DNA of 33,856 bases, taken from assembly GCF_000685155.1 (NCBI RefSeq), contig NZ_JMIY01000003.1, positions 329,061 to 362,916 on the forward strand. The letters run 5' to 3'. Below, piece after piece: positions 33,856 through 33,856 of this stretch. Source of the DNA: Candidatus Methanoperedens nitratireducens. GTDB taxonomy: Archaea > Halobacteriota > Methanosarcinia > Methanosarcinales > Methanoperedenaceae. Every line of letters begins with the position of its first letter. The stretch's first letter is position 1. The translations under genes and the position numbers were made by a program. The notes beneath the pieces were generated by a model that saw nothing but the letters and a program-made list of their open reading frames with translations, did no database searches and had not been told where the DNA came from.

Positions 33856-33856
33856 C

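Noticed and set aside
1-33856. CRISPR arrays, tRNA or rRNA genes, transposases
   Set aside because: No regularly spaced repeats, cloverleaf-like sequence with a T-psi-C core, rRNA stretch or transposase motif was found on reading both strands.

Overview
The window looks like chromosome from a cytochrome-containing euryarchaeon of the Methanosarcinales type; a Methanoperedens-like (ANME-2d) organism is a reasonable guess, but this is inference. Seen in the sequence: an archaeal ribosomal protein L15e, a chromatin protein of the MC1 family, both tRNA-dependent amidotransferases (GatCAB and the archaeal GatE), an archaeal-type CcmE with Cys in place of His, a Ni-Fe carbon monoxide dehydrogenase, a wyosine-pathway enzyme, and AT-rich TATA-type promoters with short leaders. 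No tRNA, rRNA, CRISPR array, transposase or origin was recognised.

Layout. 1-4799 (minus strand) is a conflict-type operon: a very large secreted protein (Ig-like domain, calcium-binding repeats, VWA domain, more repeats, hydrophobic pre-toxin segment, C-terminal PD-(D/E)XK nuclease), followed by a repeat-rich candidate immunity protein and the first codons of a third gene. 5135-9408 (plus) is translation: gatC-gatA-gatB, then rpl15e and a small RNA-binding protein. 9418-13258 (minus) holds a KaiC-like ATPase with a degenerate P-loop and an operon of ACT regulator, homoserine dehydrogenase, Taw2 and a winged-helix protein. 13397-16702 has a membrane-anchored PQQ-type sugar dehydrogenase, a processive glycosyltransferase and a small lipoprotein. 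16831-20268 carries an aminotransferase, dihydroorotase, MC1 and a DUF2551-like protein whose true start is puzzling. 20297-22380 has an ammonium transporter, CcmE and a probable 16-residue Lys-rich microprotein behind a hairpin.

22438-25795 (minus) is a tight four-gene operon that joins a long-chain polyprenyl synthase, two paralogous polytopic membrane proteins with a His/Asp motif and a geranylgeranyl-reductase-like flavoprotein. It is a candidate pathway for a prenylated membrane lipid or electron carrier. 25968-27937 encodes stand-alone CooS preceded by an overlapping 15-codon leader ORF. 28036-29147 is a gene-poor stretch with a small AbrB-type protein (its own palindromic operator candidate), a possible membrane mini-protein, and several inverted and tandem repeats. 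gatE and an alkaline-phosphatase-superfamily membrane protein follow. The window ends in an AbiE-type toxin-antitoxin pair, whose toxin frame breaks off at the last bases.

The strongest candidate for a new system is the secreted nuclease toxin with its partner gene at 65-4799. The prenyl operon, the CooS leader ORF and the hairpin/microprotein unit come next.
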